DNA of 14,530 bases from Limnohabitans sp. GTDB lineage: Bacteria > Pseudomonadota > Gammaproteobacteria > Burkholderiales > Burkholderiaceae_C. The position numbers and the translations under genes are program-made. The DNA is taken from contig JALQUL010000480.1 in NCBI GenBank assembly GCA_023260735.1, positions 1 through 14,530 on the forward strand, written 5' to 3'. The notes below the pieces were generated by a model. It was not told the DNA's origin and did not search any database. It saw only the letters and a list, made by a program, of their open reading frames with translations. Positions within the stretch are counted from its first letter, which is position 1, and each line of letters starts with the position of its first letter. This document shows, in pieces, positions 1-7,191 of this stretch.

Positions 1-25
1 AAACTTTTAGTAAACTTTTTGTCAT
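1..25 (-). CDS. livF: Start of second ABC transporter ATPase (LivF-like), cut by left edge
   Basis: Only the first eight codons are visible, reading MTKSLLKV on the minus strand, and the rest lies beyond the left edge. The ATG overlaps the TGA of the preceding ATPase gene by 4 bp (ATGA), the same arrangement as the two upstream junctions of this transporter operon. LivF-type ATPases begin this way, with a short lead-in to the first beta strand, and a LivF partner is expected after LivG. The identity is therefore inferred mainly from position; the visible residues fit but do not prove it. Confidence 0.6.
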
Positions 26-777
26 ACACTTATTTCCTCATCACCCAAATATACGGCTCGCACTTCAGCGTTATTTTTTACTTCTTCGGGCGTTCCAGTA
101 AAAATAATCCGTCCATAGACCAAAACACTTATCCTATCGGCTAAAGCAAATACGGCATTCATATCGTGTTCAACCAACAAAATCGTATATTGACTTTTGA
201 GTTTTTGTAAAAGCTCAACCACCGCAAAAGACTCTTGAACACTCATGCCAGCCATAGGTTCATCGAGTAATAAAAATTGTGGTTGCGCTGCTAAAGCCAT
301 TGCTAACTCTAGTTGACGTCGCTCTCCATAACCCAAATCAGATGCCTTGACATGCGCTCTAGGTTCTAATCCGGTGGAGGCAATAGCATCATTTGCACTT
401 TGTACCGAGGCCTTATCGTCTAATAACCGATGCCAAAATTGAAAGCCGTTTTTTTTCGATCCTAAAGCTGCTAAGCAAGCATTTTCTTGGGCAGTTAATT
501 CATCAAAAACTGAAGTAATTTGATATGACCTTAACAAGCCATGGCGAGCTCTCGCATCTATTGAGAGCGAGCTGATATCTTTATCTGCAAAGGTAAGGCT
601 GCCACTATCGGATTTCAACTCACCAGAGAGCTGATTGATAAGTGTAGTTTTGCCTGCACCATTAGGCCCAATAATGGCATGCAGTTCACCTTTTTTAATA
701 TCTAGGGAAACACTGTCGGTGACTAATAAAGCACCAAATTTTTTACAAATTGCATTGGCCTTCAAAATACTCGTCAT
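22..777 (-). CDS. livG: Branched-chain amino acid-type ABC transporter ATP-binding protein (LivG-like)
   Basis: This 251-aa ATPase would energise the uptake system formed with the two permeases and the binding protein encoded just upstream. All nucleotide-binding motifs are present: Walker A GPNGAGKT at about residues 37-44, Q-loop Gln near 86, Walker B FLLLDEP at 168-174 and the H-loop His near 204. The signature motif reads LGYGERRQ (148-155), with Gly where LSGGQ-type motifs have Ser. The C-terminal stretch with YGRIIFTGTPEEV and a final YLG is typical of the LivG branch. The ATG overlaps the stop of the upstream permease by 4 bp, which suggests translational coupling. The substrate is not readable from the ATPase; the hydroxylase genes in the same operon suggest an aromatic acid. 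Confidence 0.9.
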   Translation of the reverse strand: MTSILKANAICKKFGALLVTDSVSLDIKKGELHAIIGPNGAGKTTLINQLSGELKSDSGSLTFADKDISSLSIDARARHGLLRSYQITSVFDELTAQENACLAALGSKKNGFQFWHRLLDDKASVQSANDAIASTGLEPRAHVKASDLGYGERRQLELAMALAAQPQFLLLDEPMAGMSVQESFAVVELLQKLKSQYTILLVEHDMNAVFALADRISVLVYGRIIFTGTPEEVKNNAEVRAVYLGDEEISV

Positions 778-1769
778 ACATTTTCCTTTGGGCTAGAATT
801 GGTCTGGATCAGTGCTTTAGATTTTTTACTCTCTAACCATTTTTCAAACCAACCCATCACACCTGCTTTTCCAAGCATTGCAATCATCAAAATAACGAGA
901 CCAAATACAGCCATCCAATTATCTGTAAGCGCTTTTAATAACTCCTCTAAACCTAAGAATAAAAATGCGCCTACTATGGGCCCTGCAACACTGCCAATCC
1001 CTCCCAATACAACCATGACGATTAAATCACCAGAGACCAACCAAGACATACTACTAGGAGAGGCGTAAGCACTTAAATTGGCTAATAACATGCCTGCAAT
1101 TCCGCATAGAACAGCCGAAATAACATAGGCTAATAATTGGTATTGACGCAATGCAAATCCAATTGAACTAATACGACGTGGATTTTGGCGGCTGGCACGT
1201 AACGTCATACCAAAAGGAGAGACCTTCAGTTGTTTGATCCAAATGGTTAATAGAATCAACACACCTAATGACATATAAAATATATGAGTAGCATTGGCTA
1301 AACTAAAGCCAAAGAGTTGACTCGGCGCTGCAACAGCAAGACCATCATCGCCTCCAAATTGCTTCAAGCTCACCACCACAAAATAACCCATTTGTGCAAA
1401 TGCCAATGTGATCATAATGAAGGCAATTCCAGAAGTGCGCAAACTAATGAGTCCGGTAAGCCCCCCCACCACTATGCAAGAAAAAATACAAATTAAAAGT
1501 TGCAATGCACCGTTGGTGACCCCGAAATGTGCAGGCAAGGCTACGCTGTACATGCCTATGCCAATAAATAACGCATGACCTAGGCTTACCATTCCACCAA
1601 AACCCAGAGCTACATTAAGCGCACTAGCTGCAATTGCGTAGATCACTATTCTGCTCATCAAGACAACAAAAAATTGATCGTTGTTGTATTGCGCCATGCT
1701 AGGCACCATTGCCAGCAATAGAAATCCAAATACAAAAACTAATTTGGCCGATATATTTAATTTCATCAT
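774..1769 (-). CDS. livM: Branched-chain amino acid-type ABC transporter permease (LivM-like)
   Basis: This is a 331-aa inner-membrane permease of the LivM branch. It has multiple hydrophobic segments. The family hallmarks are visible: ALNVALGFGGMVSLGHALF near residues 50-68, a mid-protein loop with RASRQNPRRISSIGF, and GDLIVMVVLGGIGSVAGPIVGAF near 247-269 (the EAA-like contact with the ATPase). The tail beyond about 305 is charged and probably cytoplasmic. The first of two consecutive ATG codons is taken as the start because it overlaps the LivH stop in an ATGA arrangement. It forms the membrane channel together with the LivH-like protein. The aromatic-acid substrate is inferred from context only. 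Confidence 0.9.
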   Translation of the reverse strand: MMKLNISAKLVFVFGFLLLAMVPSMAQYNNDQFFVVLMSRIVIYAIAASALNVALGFGGMVSLGHALFIGIGMYSVALPAHFGVTNGALQLLICIFSCIVVGGLTGLISLRTSGIAFIMITLAFAQMGYFVVVSLKQFGGDDGLAVAAPSQLFGFSLANATHIFYMSLGVLILLTIWIKQLKVSPFGMTLRASRQNPRRISSIGFALRQYQLLAYVISAVLCGIAGMLLANLSAYASPSSMSWLVSGDLIVMVVLGGIGSVAGPIVGAFLFLGLEELLKALTDNWMAVFGLVILMIAMLGKAGVMGWFEKWLESKKSKALIQTNSSPKENV

Positions 1770-2689
1770 CTGTCCTTACTTGCTGGGAAAAGACCTTGAG
1801 GACGAAACGCCAAAGTGACAGCCATCAATAAATACACCAGCATAGAGGCAAGGGCAGGCGCAGCAGCATTCGCTACGTCACGGTCTGCCACTTGTCTAAT
1901 TAAAATAGGTAAATAGCTTCGACCCAAAGTATCGACTAAGCCAACGATTAAAGAAGCATACAAGGCTCCCTGTACTGAGCCAATTCCGCCTATAACAATC
2001 ACAACTAAAGCTGTAATTAAAACAGGTTCTCCCATACCACTTTGCACCGATAAAATTGGCCCAGCCATTGCTCCTGCAAGTGCAGCTAATGATGAACCCA
2101 AGACAAACAAAAGAGTATTTAATAATCGAATATTGACTCCTAATGCGCCCACCATTTGTGGATTCACAGAGCCTGCGCGAATTAACATACCCAGTCGAGT
2201 TTTATGTATTAACCATTGGCTCGCCAGCGCCACGACTAAGCCCACCACAATGATTAATATTCGATAGACCGGATATGAAAATTGCATGACCTCAATTGTT
2301 CCAGATAATGTCTCAGGCAGACTAACAAACATGGGCTGTGGTCCCCATGTCATTCTGACCACCTCATTAAAAAACATTACTAATCCGAAAGTAGCTAATA
2401 CATGATCAAGATGATCTCGTCGGTACAGTTTATATATAGCAACTTTTTCCAATATCCATCCCAATACACTTCCAGTCACAAGCGCTGCTACTATACCAAG
2501 CAAAAAAGAAGCTGTATATTCAGTCGCCACCGCAAAAGCGTAAGCACCCATCATATAAATCGAGCCGTGAGCTAGATTTACAAAACTCATAATGCCAAAC
2601 ACCAATGTTAAACCAGCAGCCAATAAAAATAAAAGCACACCATATTGCAATCCGTTTAGCAACTGTGCGACTAAAAGTGATGAGGTCAT
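1766..2689 (-). CDS. livH: Branched-chain amino acid-type ABC transporter permease (LivH-like)
   Basis: This 307-aa inner-membrane permease is the LivH partner of the transporter. It is strongly hydrophobic throughout. It shows the family pattern of QLLNGLQYGVLLFLLAAGLTLVFG at the N-terminus, FVNLAHGSIYMMGAY near residues 36-50, and ALVVIVIGGIGSVQGALYASLIVG in the second half. Only 2 bp separate its ATG from the stop of the binding-protein gene upstream, and its stop overlaps the LivM start by 4 bp, so it sits firmly inside the operon. The length is normal for the family and no frame damage is seen. Confidence 0.9.
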   Translation of the reverse strand: MTSSLLVAQLLNGLQYGVLLFLLAAGLTLVFGIMSFVNLAHGSIYMMGAYAFAVATEYTASFLLGIVAALVTGSVLGWILEKVAIYKLYRRDHLDHVLATFGLVMFFNEVVRMTWGPQPMFVSLPETLSGTIEVMQFSYPVYRILIIVVGLVVALASQWLIHKTRLGMLIRAGSVNPQMVGALGVNIRLLNTLLFVLGSSLAALAGAMAGPILSVQSGMGEPVLITALVVIVIGGIGSVQGALYASLIVGLVDTLGRSYLPILIRQVADRDVANAAAPALASMLVYLLMAVTLAFRPQGLFPASKDR

Positions 2690-2691
2690 TT

Positions 2692-3864
2692 TTACTTAGC
2701 CTTGCAAAGTGTTACGTATGCATCTGGATGAGCCGACAAGGGAGTTGACAACTGCTTAACGGTAAAGTTATTACCTTCCTTGATAGTTTGGAAAGCATAA
2801 TAATTTTGTAACGGCATATTGTTAGTGTTAAATTGGAAGGGACCACGAATTGATTTCAACTCGGAACCTGCTGCTTTAACCGCAGCTACAAATGCTGCTT
2901 TGTTATCTGTTTTACCATTTACTTTTTTAACCGCTATATTGAGCAATTGTGCAGTATCAAAACCCACAGCTGCATATAAGCTTGGAGTACGGTTGTATTT
3001 TTTCCGGAAGGCTTCAATAAATTCTGCATTGCCAGGTGTTTTTAAAGCCACATCCCACATTGCACCAGAAATAGAACCTACTGCGGCATCACGTAATGAG
3101 GGAAGCGTTGTTCCATCTATAGTAAAGGCGGACAACAAAGGTAATTTTTTTACTAATCCTGCTTGACTAAATTGCTTTACAAAATTAATGCCCATACCAC
3201 CTGGATAAAATACAAATACAGCATCTGCACCTGATGCTTGTAACTGAGAAATTTCAGCTGAGTAATCAGGTTGATTCACTTGCGTATAAACCTCATCTAC
3301 AATTTGACCTTTATAAATACGCTTGAATCCGGCAATATAGTCTTTACCTGCTTGATAGTTAGGGGCTAACAAAAACACCTTTTTATAACCTGCATCTTGA
3401 GCGTATTTACCCATAGCCTCTGCAGAACCATCGTTTTGCCATGCCATTGAAAACACATTAGGTACACAGCCTGCGCCAGCCAGTGGTGAAGGACCAGCAT
3501 TGGTAGCAATAGCGACTGTACCTGACTCAACAACACGGGGTAAACTGGCCATTAGCACATTTGAAAAACCAAGTCCAACTAATGCATCGACTTTGTCGCG
3601 GTCAATAAATTTACGGGCAATTTGATTGCCTAATTCTGGCTTGAGCTGATCATCTTCTTTTAAAACAGTAACCGCTTGACCACCTAATTTATTTTGTAAT
3701 TGTTCAATCCCTAACATAAAGCCATCGTATTGATCTTGTCCAACAGCGGCTACTGGGCCTGATAATGGTGCTGAAAAACCAATTTTAATTTCAGCACTCA
3801 CTTGTGCAGCGGCTACTATTGTGAATCCCATCATGATGGGTTTTAACATTTTTGATATTTGCAT
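2692..3864 (-). CDS. livK: Periplasmic substrate-binding protein of Liv-type ABC transporter
   Basis: This 390-aa protein has a typical Sec signal peptide: Lys-containing N-terminus, hydrophobic core, and a likely cleavage after AQVSA at residue 24. The mature protein opens with EIKIGFSAPLSGPVA, the standard start of the type-1 periplasmic binding fold (Peripla_BP_6, the LivJ/LivK/amide-binding group). Sequences such as VGLGFSNVLMAS, FLLAPNYQAGKDY and FDTAQLLNIAVKK fit the same fold. It would capture the ligand in the periplasm for the LivHM/GF complex. Relatives bind branched-chain amino acids or aromatic acids; its location right after the salicylate 5-hydroxylase genes favours an aromatic acid, which is an inference. 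It follows the ferredoxin gene after 60 bp with only a weak GAG-type ribosome binding site. Confidence 0.88.
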   Translation of the reverse strand: MQISKMLKPIMMGFTIVAAAQVSAEIKIGFSAPLSGPVAAVGQDQYDGFMLGIEQLQNKLGGQAVTVLKEDDQLKPELGNQIARKFIDRDKVDALVGLGFSNVLMASLPRVVESGTVAIATNAGPSPLAGAGCVPNVFSMAWQNDGSAEAMGKYAQDAGYKKVFLLAPNYQAGKDYIAGFKRIYKGQIVDEVYTQVNQPDYSAEISQLQASGADAVFVFYPGGMGINFVKQFSQAGLVKKLPLLSAFTIDGTTLPSLRDAAVGSISGAMWDVALKTPGNAEFIEAFRKKYNRTPSLYAAVGFDTAQLLNIAVKKVNGKTDNKAAFVAAVKAAGSELKSIRGPFQFNTNNMPLQNYYAFQTIKEGNNFTVKQLSTPLSAHPDAYVTLCKAK

Positions 3865-3924
3865 TTTTTTCTCAATAAAATTTTAATCATTCAATAAACG
3901 GCATTAAGCCAGCTCTTTTTTAAT

Positions 3925-4239
3925 TCAAGCCAAATTTAATAAAACTCGATTACGCTCTATTTTGACTAGATAGGTTTTAATGTCTTGTGTCAGAGGAGCG
4001 CATAATGCTTTACCTGTGCACACATTAAATTTTCCTTGATGCAAAGGGCATTCAATTTCATGTCCCTCAAGAAAGCCATCACTCATTCGTGCAGCACCAT
4101 GTGTACAAAGGTTGTCGGAGGCATATACTTCACCCTCCACCTCATACAAAGCGACTTCTTTTCCATTGACCTTTACGGCGGTCACATCACCCACTGCCAA
4201 GGCTTCTAGGGCGGCAACGTCAATCCAGTTTTCTGCCAT
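3925..4239 (-). CDS. nagAb: Rieske [2Fe-2S] ferredoxin of salicylate 5-hydroxylase (NagAb-like)
   Basis: This 104-aa soluble Rieske ferredoxin would pass electrons from the NagAa reductase to the oxygenase. The cluster ligands are C45-x-H47 and C64-x2-H67, within CTHGAARMSDG and CPLHQGKFNVCTGKALC. The length and motifs match NagAb of Ralstonia sp. U2 as I recall it. The open frame extends 13 codons further upstream, but the start at MAENW is preferred because AGGAG (4246-4250) lies 6 nt before it and the resulting length equals the family length. The gene follows nagH after 10 bp, and its ribosome binding site abuts the nagH stop. In the U2 operon this ferredoxin serves both salicylate 5-hydroxylase and naphthalene dioxygenase; no naphthalene dioxygenase is seen here. 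Confidence 0.9.
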   Translation of the reverse strand: MAENWIDVAALEALAVGDVTAVKVNGKEVALYEVEGEVYASDNLCTHGAARMSDGFLEGHEIECPLHQGKFNVCTGKALCAPLTQDIKTYLVKIERNRVLLNLA

Positions 4240-4245
4240 TTTTTT

Positions 4246-4250
4246 CTCCT
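4246..4250 (-). promoter_or_regulatory. Ribosome binding site AGGAG of nagAb
   Basis: AGGAG on the minus strand, 6 nt before the ATG at 4239 and touching the nagH stop codon. It decides the ferredoxin start in favour of MAENW over the longer open frame. Confidence 0.8.
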
Positions 4251-4735
4251 TAAATAGGATAAATAATTGAGTTCGCAATCATCTCGCTGTCATAGATACA
4301 AAGTCTTGACTCGAGCTTAAGGCCTTCTGTGGTTCTAACAATTACATCGTGGTAATAGCCCACACTCAAAATAGTGGAGTCACCGTCAAATTTAGTTCTA
4401 ATAACGGTGTAATTGGCCTCCGAAACAATTCTCTCGGACTCACCATTTTTTTCAACTGATAAAATTCTAGGAGTGCCAACAATATGACGTTGGTAATAGG
4501 GGTCGTGGTACATGGTTTCTTTCACACCATAAACTCGGTCTTGAATCATGGCTCGGCTCTCTAGGGCTAATAAGCAAAGTGGCAAACCATCATCAAAATT
4601 TTCACGAGGTTGTAAACGGTAAGTGCCTTTTTCAATAAAAAAGTCAGGCCATTTTTCCCAATCTTTTGAATCACATACCATTGCATAATCGCTGTAGAGA
4701 TTTAAAAGTTCGAAGTAAGTTTTAAAATCAATCAT
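4250..4735 (-). CDS. nagH: Salicylate 5-hydroxylase small (beta) oxygenase subunit (NagH-like)
   Basis: This 161-aa protein is the beta subunit of the ring-hydroxylating oxygenase, a cone-fold (NTF2/SnoaL-like) structural partner of the NagG alpha subunit. Recognisable sequences are FKTYFELLNLYSDYAMVCD at the N-terminus, DFFIEKGTYRLQPREN near residues 31-46, and the end SEMIANSIIYPI. Its length equals that of NagH from Ralstonia sp. U2 as I recall it. The ATG lies 2 bp after the nagG stop, with a purine-rich GGGGGAA spanning the end of nagG as ribosome binding site. This tight spacing is expected for alpha and beta subunits needed in equal amounts. Confidence 0.9.
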   Translation of the reverse strand: MIDFKTYFELLNLYSDYAMVCDSKDWEKWPDFFIEKGTYRLQPRENFDDGLPLCLLALESRAMIQDRVYGVKETMYHDPYYQRHIVGTPRILSVEKNGESERIVSEANYTVIRTKFDGDSTILSVGYYHDVIVRTTEGLKLESRLCIYDSEMIANSIIYPI

Positions 4736-4737
4736 GC

Positions 4738-6000
4738 TTATTCCCCCATTACCTTGCGCCAGTAGTTATACATACCGCGAATTAACGTTTCTGTGACCAT
4801 GTGATCTGTGTTTTCAATGCCGTAGCCACCCATTTCAATAACGGTGCGATGCGCAGGTTTTTGTTCAAAACCCTCTTGTGACCATTCAATCACTTCACCA
4901 TCATCGGCCGAGACAAATCCTGCAGGTCCAAATAAATTGGCCTGTATTAAGCGACGCTCGATCATCTCGTCTGAATCATCTTCAAAGCCAAAATGGGTCC
5001 AGACAAAATCAAACTCACCTTTTCCTTTAGGCTGAATATGACGAGTTGAAACACTGTTGACTTGCTGTTGCAAAATTACGCTAGGAAACACTGTGGTCAT
5101 TACAGCAGTAGGGCCGCCCCACCAATCTTCTGGGACGATGTCTAACAACCTAGGGTCATTCACTGTCATCTTGTCTTTAAAGCTATCAACACCTGTGACC
5201 ACATCATCATTTTTACCACCCTGTCCACGGGTCGAAATCATGGCAGCATGACGGAATTGGTCATCCATTTTGAGCTCTGACTTATTGTCAGCACGCCATA
5301 AACCAAAAGTAGAAAACCATGTATGTAATAGACCAGGGTGATAGGGGTCTTTAATGTTTTCTTGCATCAACTTCCAATTGCCTGGAATACGCTGACGACG
5401 ATAGCCTAGTATTTTTAATTTACGACCATTAAAGACTCGATCAAAATAACCCAAGATGACAGGGCCTAAAAAATCTTCTAGCGATTCAATATCATGATCA
5501 AATGAGGCAAAGATTACGCCATTACGGCTGGCTACTTTTAACTTGGTTAAACCATGATCTTCCAACTTAAAATCGGCTGGCATACCACCATTGATCTTGC
5601 CATCTTGCTTGACCCCTCGGCGAAATGGCACGCCTTGCAAATCACCTTTTAAACTGTAATTCCATTGGTGATAGGGGCAAAAAAAGTCTTTAGCCGATGT
5701 GCCTTTTCTTTCACGACAAAAGCGCATACCACGATGGGCACAAACGTTTTCCACCACATTGATAGAGCCATCATTGTCTCTGACCATAATCACAGATCGT
5801 TCACCAATAACTGTTCTTTTGTAATCACCAGGATTGGGAATTTCTGCATCTAAGCCCACATAACACCAATGCCCAGAATAAAAGAATTTATCTAATTCTT
5901 TTTGATATAAATCTTCTCTTGTATATGCCCAAAATGGAACTCGGCTAGTGCCTTTGTCCTCCCATTTAGGATGATGTACAAATACGGTTTTTTCTTCCAT
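4738..6000 (-). CDS. nagG: Salicylate 5-hydroxylase large (alpha) oxygenase subunit (NagG-like)
   Basis: This 420-aa Rieske non-heme iron oxygenase alpha subunit is expected to hydroxylate salicylate at C5 to gentisate, using O2 and electrons from NagAb. The Rieske ligands are C87-x-H89 (CAHRGMRFC) and C108-x2-H111 (CPYHQW). The mononuclear iron site is in KDPYHPGLLH, with H221 and H226 as ligands and D218 as the usual bridging Asp; a later acidic ligand is probably in SADDGE (364-369). The sequence is strikingly NagG-like, for example SRVPFWAYTREDLY, ERSVIMVRD and VNSVSTRHIQP. Related terephthalate (TphA2) and anthranilate (AndAc) oxygenases are more distant alternatives. A strong GGAGG (6007-6011) lies 6 nt before the ATG. 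It lies 91 bp downstream of nagAa and 2 bp before nagH. Confidence 0.9.
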   Translation of the reverse strand: MEEKTVFVHHPKWEDKGTSRVPFWAYTREDLYQKELDKFFYSGHWCYVGLDAEIPNPGDYKRTVIGERSVIMVRDNDGSINVVENVCAHRGMRFCRERKGTSAKDFFCPYHQWNYSLKGDLQGVPFRRGVKQDGKINGGMPADFKLEDHGLTKLKVASRNGVIFASFDHDIESLEDFLGPVILGYFDRVFNGRKLKILGYRRQRIPGNWKLMQENIKDPYHPGLLHTWFSTFGLWRADNKSELKMDDQFRHAAMISTRGQGGKNDDVVTGVDSFKDKMTVNDPRLLDIVPEDWWGGPTAVMTTVFPSVILQQQVNSVSTRHIQPKGKGEFDFVWTHFGFEDDSDEMIERRLIQANLFGPAGFVSADDGEVIEWSQEGFEQKPAHRTVIEMGGYGIENTDHMVTETLIRGMYNYWRKVMGE

Positions 6001-6006
6001 TTTCTA

Positions 6007-6011
6007 CCTCC
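6007..6011 (-). promoter_or_regulatory. Ribosome binding site GGAGG of nagG
   Basis: Full-consensus GGAGG on the minus strand, 6 nt before the nagG ATG. It is the strongest ribosome binding site in the operon, which fits the demand for oxygenase over reductase. Confidence 0.8.
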
Positions 6012-6091
6012 ATTGATGTTTTCATTTATTGGCTAGGGCTTATCTCATTTTTTGACTAGAGCCTGCTTATTTCGATTGGCGCAAAACTGCT

Positions 6092-7078
6092 TTAAATTCC
6101 TGATGGATAAAAGGCATCTGCATGTATCTTGGCGGGGTCTATACCTAACTGTTTGGCCAACATATTGAGTGCCTCTACCATGACTGGTGCACCACAAAAA
6201 TAGGCGCTCCAATCTTTTAAATGAGGGTGGTCTGCTTGGATAGCATCGGTGACTAAACCACTGCGTTGACCAGTATCAGTTGGCCCCGTCGCAATCACAA
6301 TGTTTAACTTCATATCACCGTGGGCTTGAGCTAAGTTTTGTAGCCGTTCTATGCCATACATATCAGCTTGACTGCGTACCCCAAAATACAAATGGATAGG
6401 ATTTTTCATTCCTGCTTGTATTGCCCCTCTGACAATTGAAATGACAGGTGCTATGCCAGTGCCGCCGCCCACACATAAAATTGGTTGGCTATGTTTGGTA
6501 CGTAAATAAGCTGTGCCCAAAGGGCCGCTAATCCTTATTGAGTCGCCTACTTTTAGTTGGTTGAATACATATTCTGTGACGCGACCGCCAGCTACTTTAC
6601 GAACTTGAAACTCCATTTCGCTATCACTTGCCAAACCAGCAAAAGAGTAGGGGCGAATATGTTCAGGTGTAAATTGCAAGGTGGCATACTGCCCAGGTGA
6701 AAACTCCATGTGTTTGGCTGCTTTCACTCTTATTCTGCGAATATCATAGGTGAGTTCCTCTATAGCCAAAACTGTTCCTTTGATGATTTTGGCAGGGTGA
6801 ACCACCACCTCATCCATTTCCGGGATTTCAATTTCACAGCTTTCAATCAATACGGTTTGACACGCCAAGACATAGGGGTCACTGTCAAATTGTGGACGAC
6901 CAACATCGGTTCCACTACGCCTGACTTCCCCCTCTAGCAATTTGCATCTACAGGTACCACAACGCCCAGACATACAACTATAGGAAATAGGAATAGCATT
7001 GTCTTTTAAGACATCCAATAGATTTTGGCCACTTTGGATACTAAGTCGCGTGCCATTAGGTTGAACAATAAGTTCCAT
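6092..7078 (-). CDS. nagAa: Ferredoxin reductase component of salicylate 5-hydroxylase (NagAa-like)
   Basis: This 328-aa flavoprotein takes electrons from NAD(P)H and passes them to the NagAb ferredoxin. Domains in order: an N-terminal plant-type [2Fe-2S] ferredoxin domain with C35, C40, C43 and C73 (CMSGRCGTC, then LACQ); an FAD-binding domain with RPYSFAG at 142-148; and an NAD-binding domain with GGGTGIAP at 204-211, CGAP at 295-298 and a final DAFYPSG. The length and order are those of NagAa and NahAa of naphthalene catabolism. It is the first gene of the operon, divergent from the NahR-like regulator, so transcription of the whole set should start just before it. The ribosome binding site is weak (GGA 9 nt before the ATG). 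Confidence 0.92.
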   Translation of the reverse strand: MELIVQPNGTRLSIQSGQNLLDVLKDNAIPISYSCMSGRCGTCRCKLLEGEVRRSGTDVGRPQFDSDPYVLACQTVLIESCEIEIPEMDEVVVHPAKIIKGTVLAIEELTYDIRRIRVKAAKHMEFSPGQYATLQFTPEHIRPYSFAGLASDSEMEFQVRKVAGGRVTEYVFNQLKVGDSIRISGPLGTAYLRTKHSQPILCVGGGTGIAPVISIVRGAIQAGMKNPIHLYFGVRSQADMYGIERLQNLAQAHGDMKLNIVIATGPTDTGQRSGLVTDAIQADHPHLKDWSAYFCGAPVMVEALNMLAKQLGIDPAKIHADAFYPSGI

Positions 7079-7112
7079 TGATTAAATTCCATCCCATAAA
7101 TTGATGGGTGCA

Positions 7113-7141
7113 ATTCTCGAACGCCTACCTTTATTAGTAAA
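7113..7141 (-). promoter_or_regulatory. Predicted promoter of the nag-liv operon
   Basis: On the minus strand a -35 TTTACT (7141-7136) and a -10 GAGAAT (7118-7113) are separated by 17 bp, each matching sigma-70 consensus at 4 of 6 positions. Transcription would begin near 7106. That places the NahR-like box at about -72 to -58, the position known for NahR-activated promoters. Weak core elements are expected of an activator-dependent promoter. Its -35 shares one base with the -35 of the divergent regulator promoter. The start site itself is a prediction. Confidence 0.5.
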
Positions 7142-7159
7142 TGCATTAGCTTATATAAT
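7131..7159 (+). promoter_or_regulatory. Predicted promoter of the NahR-like regulator gene
   Basis: A perfect -10 TATAAT (7154-7159) lies 17 bp after a weak -35 TTATTA (7131-7136) on the plus strand. Transcription would start near 7166, inside the NahR-like box, about 26 nt before the regulator ATG. This layout predicts that the regulator represses its own gene while activating the operon. Confidence 0.5.
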
Positions 7160-7163
7160 CAAT

Positions 7164-7178
7164 ATCACTCGCATGAAT
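7164..7178 (-). promoter_or_regulatory. NahR-type LysR regulator binding site
   Basis: Read on the minus strand the 15-mer is ATTCATGCGAGTGAT. The NahR consensus as I recall it is ATTCACGCT-N2-TGAT; 11 of the 13 defined positions match with identical spacing. It sits between a NahR-like gene and a salicylate hydroxylase operon, which makes a chance match unlikely. Confidence 0.75.
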
Positions 7179-7191
7179 AATGGTACTAAAT

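Noticed and set aside
2819..3166. Plus-strand open frame opposite the binding-protein gene.
   Set aside because: It is a shadow of a clearly coding minus-strand gene with no recognisable protein features. The same holds for the short plus-strand frames opposite nagG, argG's neighbours and livM.
4240..4278. Longer start for the Rieske ferredoxin (MRTQLFILFKEKK extension).
   Set aside because: It lies over the end of nagH and has no ribosome binding site, while AGGAG precedes MAENW and the shorter form has the family length.
7093..7108. CCCAT-N6-ATGGG hairpin between the operon promoter and nagAa.
   Set aside because: Only a 5-bp stem with no T-run, and it overlaps the predicted transcript start; too weak to call a regulatory structure.
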